From Paeniglutamicibacter sulfureus (GTDB lineage Bacteria > Actinomycetota > Actinomycetes > Actinomycetales > Micrococcaceae), in contig NZ_JAULBL010000001.1 in NCBI RefSeq assembly GCF_030512175.1, positions 558,001-622,000 on the forward strand: a stretch of 64,000 bases of DNA, written 5' to 3'. Positions 63,360-64,000 of the stretch are shown one piece after another. The position numbers and the translations under genes are program-made. Each line of letters starts with the position of its first letter. Positions within the stretch are counted from its first letter, which is position 1. A model generated the notes under the pieces. The model saw only the letters and a program-made list of their open reading frames with translations, was not told where the DNA came from and searched no databases.

Positions 63360-64000
63360 ATGACATCGACCCGCCGCTCGTCCCACGACCCCGACCTGCT
63401 ACCGGACCCCGTCTCGGCCCCGGCACCGGTGCGCTCCAAGCGCGCACTGTTCCTGCTGCTGCTGACAACGTTCTTCCCCGGCAGCGCCCAATGGGTTTCC
63501 GGGAATCGCGCCCTTGGCGGGTTCGTCATGCGCGTCACCATCGCCTGCTGGGCTTTGCTCCTGGTGGTGCTGGCGCTCGCACTGCTCAAGCGCGACTGGC
63601 TGCTTGGATTCTTTGCCCAGGCCTGGGTGCAGCTGGGATCCTCGTTGCTGCTGGTGGTGCTGGCAGCCGGCTGGCTTTTGATGTTCCTGAACACGCTGGC
63701 GATCATCCGTCCCCGGTATCTGGCCCCCGGGGCCAGGATCGGGCTGACCGCCACGTTGCTGGTGGTGGCCCTGGCCATCACCGGGTCCCTGGGCTACGGC
63801 GCATTCGTCATGAACAAGGGCCGCGAGACCATCTCCAGCGTCTTTACCGCCGGACCTGCCTTCAAGCCGGTTGACGGACGCTACAACATCGCCGTGTTCG
63901 GCGCCGACTCGGCGGGCAACCGCGAGGGGGTGCGCACCGATTCCATGTCGCTGCTGTCCGTCGATGCCAAGACCGGCAAGTCGTTGCTGATCTCCATCCC
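63360..64000 (+). CDS. LytR-CpsA-Psr (LCP) family protein, 5' part
   Basis: An open frame of 213 codons that runs off the window. A short polar N-terminus is followed by about three to four hydrophobic segments (roughly residues 24-40, 58-75, 85-107, 118-140), and then the LCP domain begins: GRYNIAVFGADSAGNREGVR, TDSMSLLSVDAKTGKSLLIS. LCP enzymes transfer polyprenyl-linked glycans to peptidoglycan. Several membrane helices instead of one are seen in some actinobacterial members. It follows purE by 8 bases. Confidence 0.9.
   Translation, partial: MTSTRRSSHDPDLLPDPVSAPAPVRSKRALFLLLLTTFFPGSAQWVSGNRALGGFVMRVTIACWALLLVVLALALLKRDWLLGFFAQAWVQLGSSLLLVVLAAGWLLMFLNTLAIIRPRYLAPGARIGLTATLLVVALAITGSLGYGAFVMNKGRETISSVFTAGPAFKPVDGRYNIAVFGADSAGNREGVRTDSMSLLSVDAKTGKSLLISI

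Overview
The window is about 64 kb of high-GC actinobacterial chromosome. A WhiB2/WhmD-type regulator, an RpfB-like resuscitation factor, a Pmt mannosyltransferase, DUF3499, DUF5719 and TIGR03089 proteins, a TgpA-type transglutaminase and several probable leaderless genes all point to the Micrococcaceae, most likely Arthrobacter, Paeniglutamicibacter or a close relative. The species call is inference from gene content and gene order; no rRNA gene is present. There is one tRNA gene (tRNA-Gln), no CRISPR array and no intact insertion sequence.

Region 1 (1-14.5 kb) is core metabolism and information processing. It holds the end of a phosphosugar mutase, deoC, a small membrane protein, a universal stress protein behind a perfect palindrome, mfd, a DUF2505 protein, nhaA, sufS-sufU, and the run glmU-prs-rplY-pth with tRNA-Gln at its head. 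Strong bidirectional hairpins separate most of the convergent pairs.

Region 2 (14.6-31.4 kb) is the accessory part and the most interesting. After a TetR regulator come seven minus-strand genes (15523-23505) that overlap one another by 4-8 nt: a small membrane protein, a large polytopic membrane protein, a flippase, a membrane-anchored GH16 glycanase, a FemAB/GNAT-type transferase, a NodB-type polysaccharide deacetylase and a family-2 glycosyltransferase. Two more family-2 glycosyltransferases lie upstream (24077-25839). After an 800-base non-coding stretch come two overlapping LuxR/LAL-type regulators of 880 and 692 residues. I read this as an extracellular polysaccharide or wall-glycan locus with its own paired regulators. 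An ACTTGG element recurs in front of both glycosyltransferase transcription units, and as a perfect ACTTGGCCAAGT palindrome in front of the regulators.

Region 3 (31.4-50.9 kb) returns to conserved genes: an ABC-F ATPase, ispE, rsmA, the rpfB-like gene and tatD on the minus strand; a MoxR-DUF58-transglutaminase operon on the plus strand; gabD and rsmI on the minus strand; pmt and a long-chain acyl-CoA synthetase on the plus strand; and a TIGR01906/DUF1461 membrane protein with a long Ala/Pro-rich extension.

Region 4 (51-64 kb) is the conserved actinobacterial whiB2 neighbourhood: ahcY, a Trm112-like protein, DUF3499, a zincin-like protein without HExxH, DUF5719, a 1.1-1.2 thousand residue glycosyltransferase, whiB, TIGR03089, a GtrA protein, purK-purE and the start of an LCP (LytR-CpsA-Psr) ligase. 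These genes tie growth and wall assembly (WhiB2, LCP, GT2/DUF5719, GtrA) to purine synthesis and the methyl cycle.
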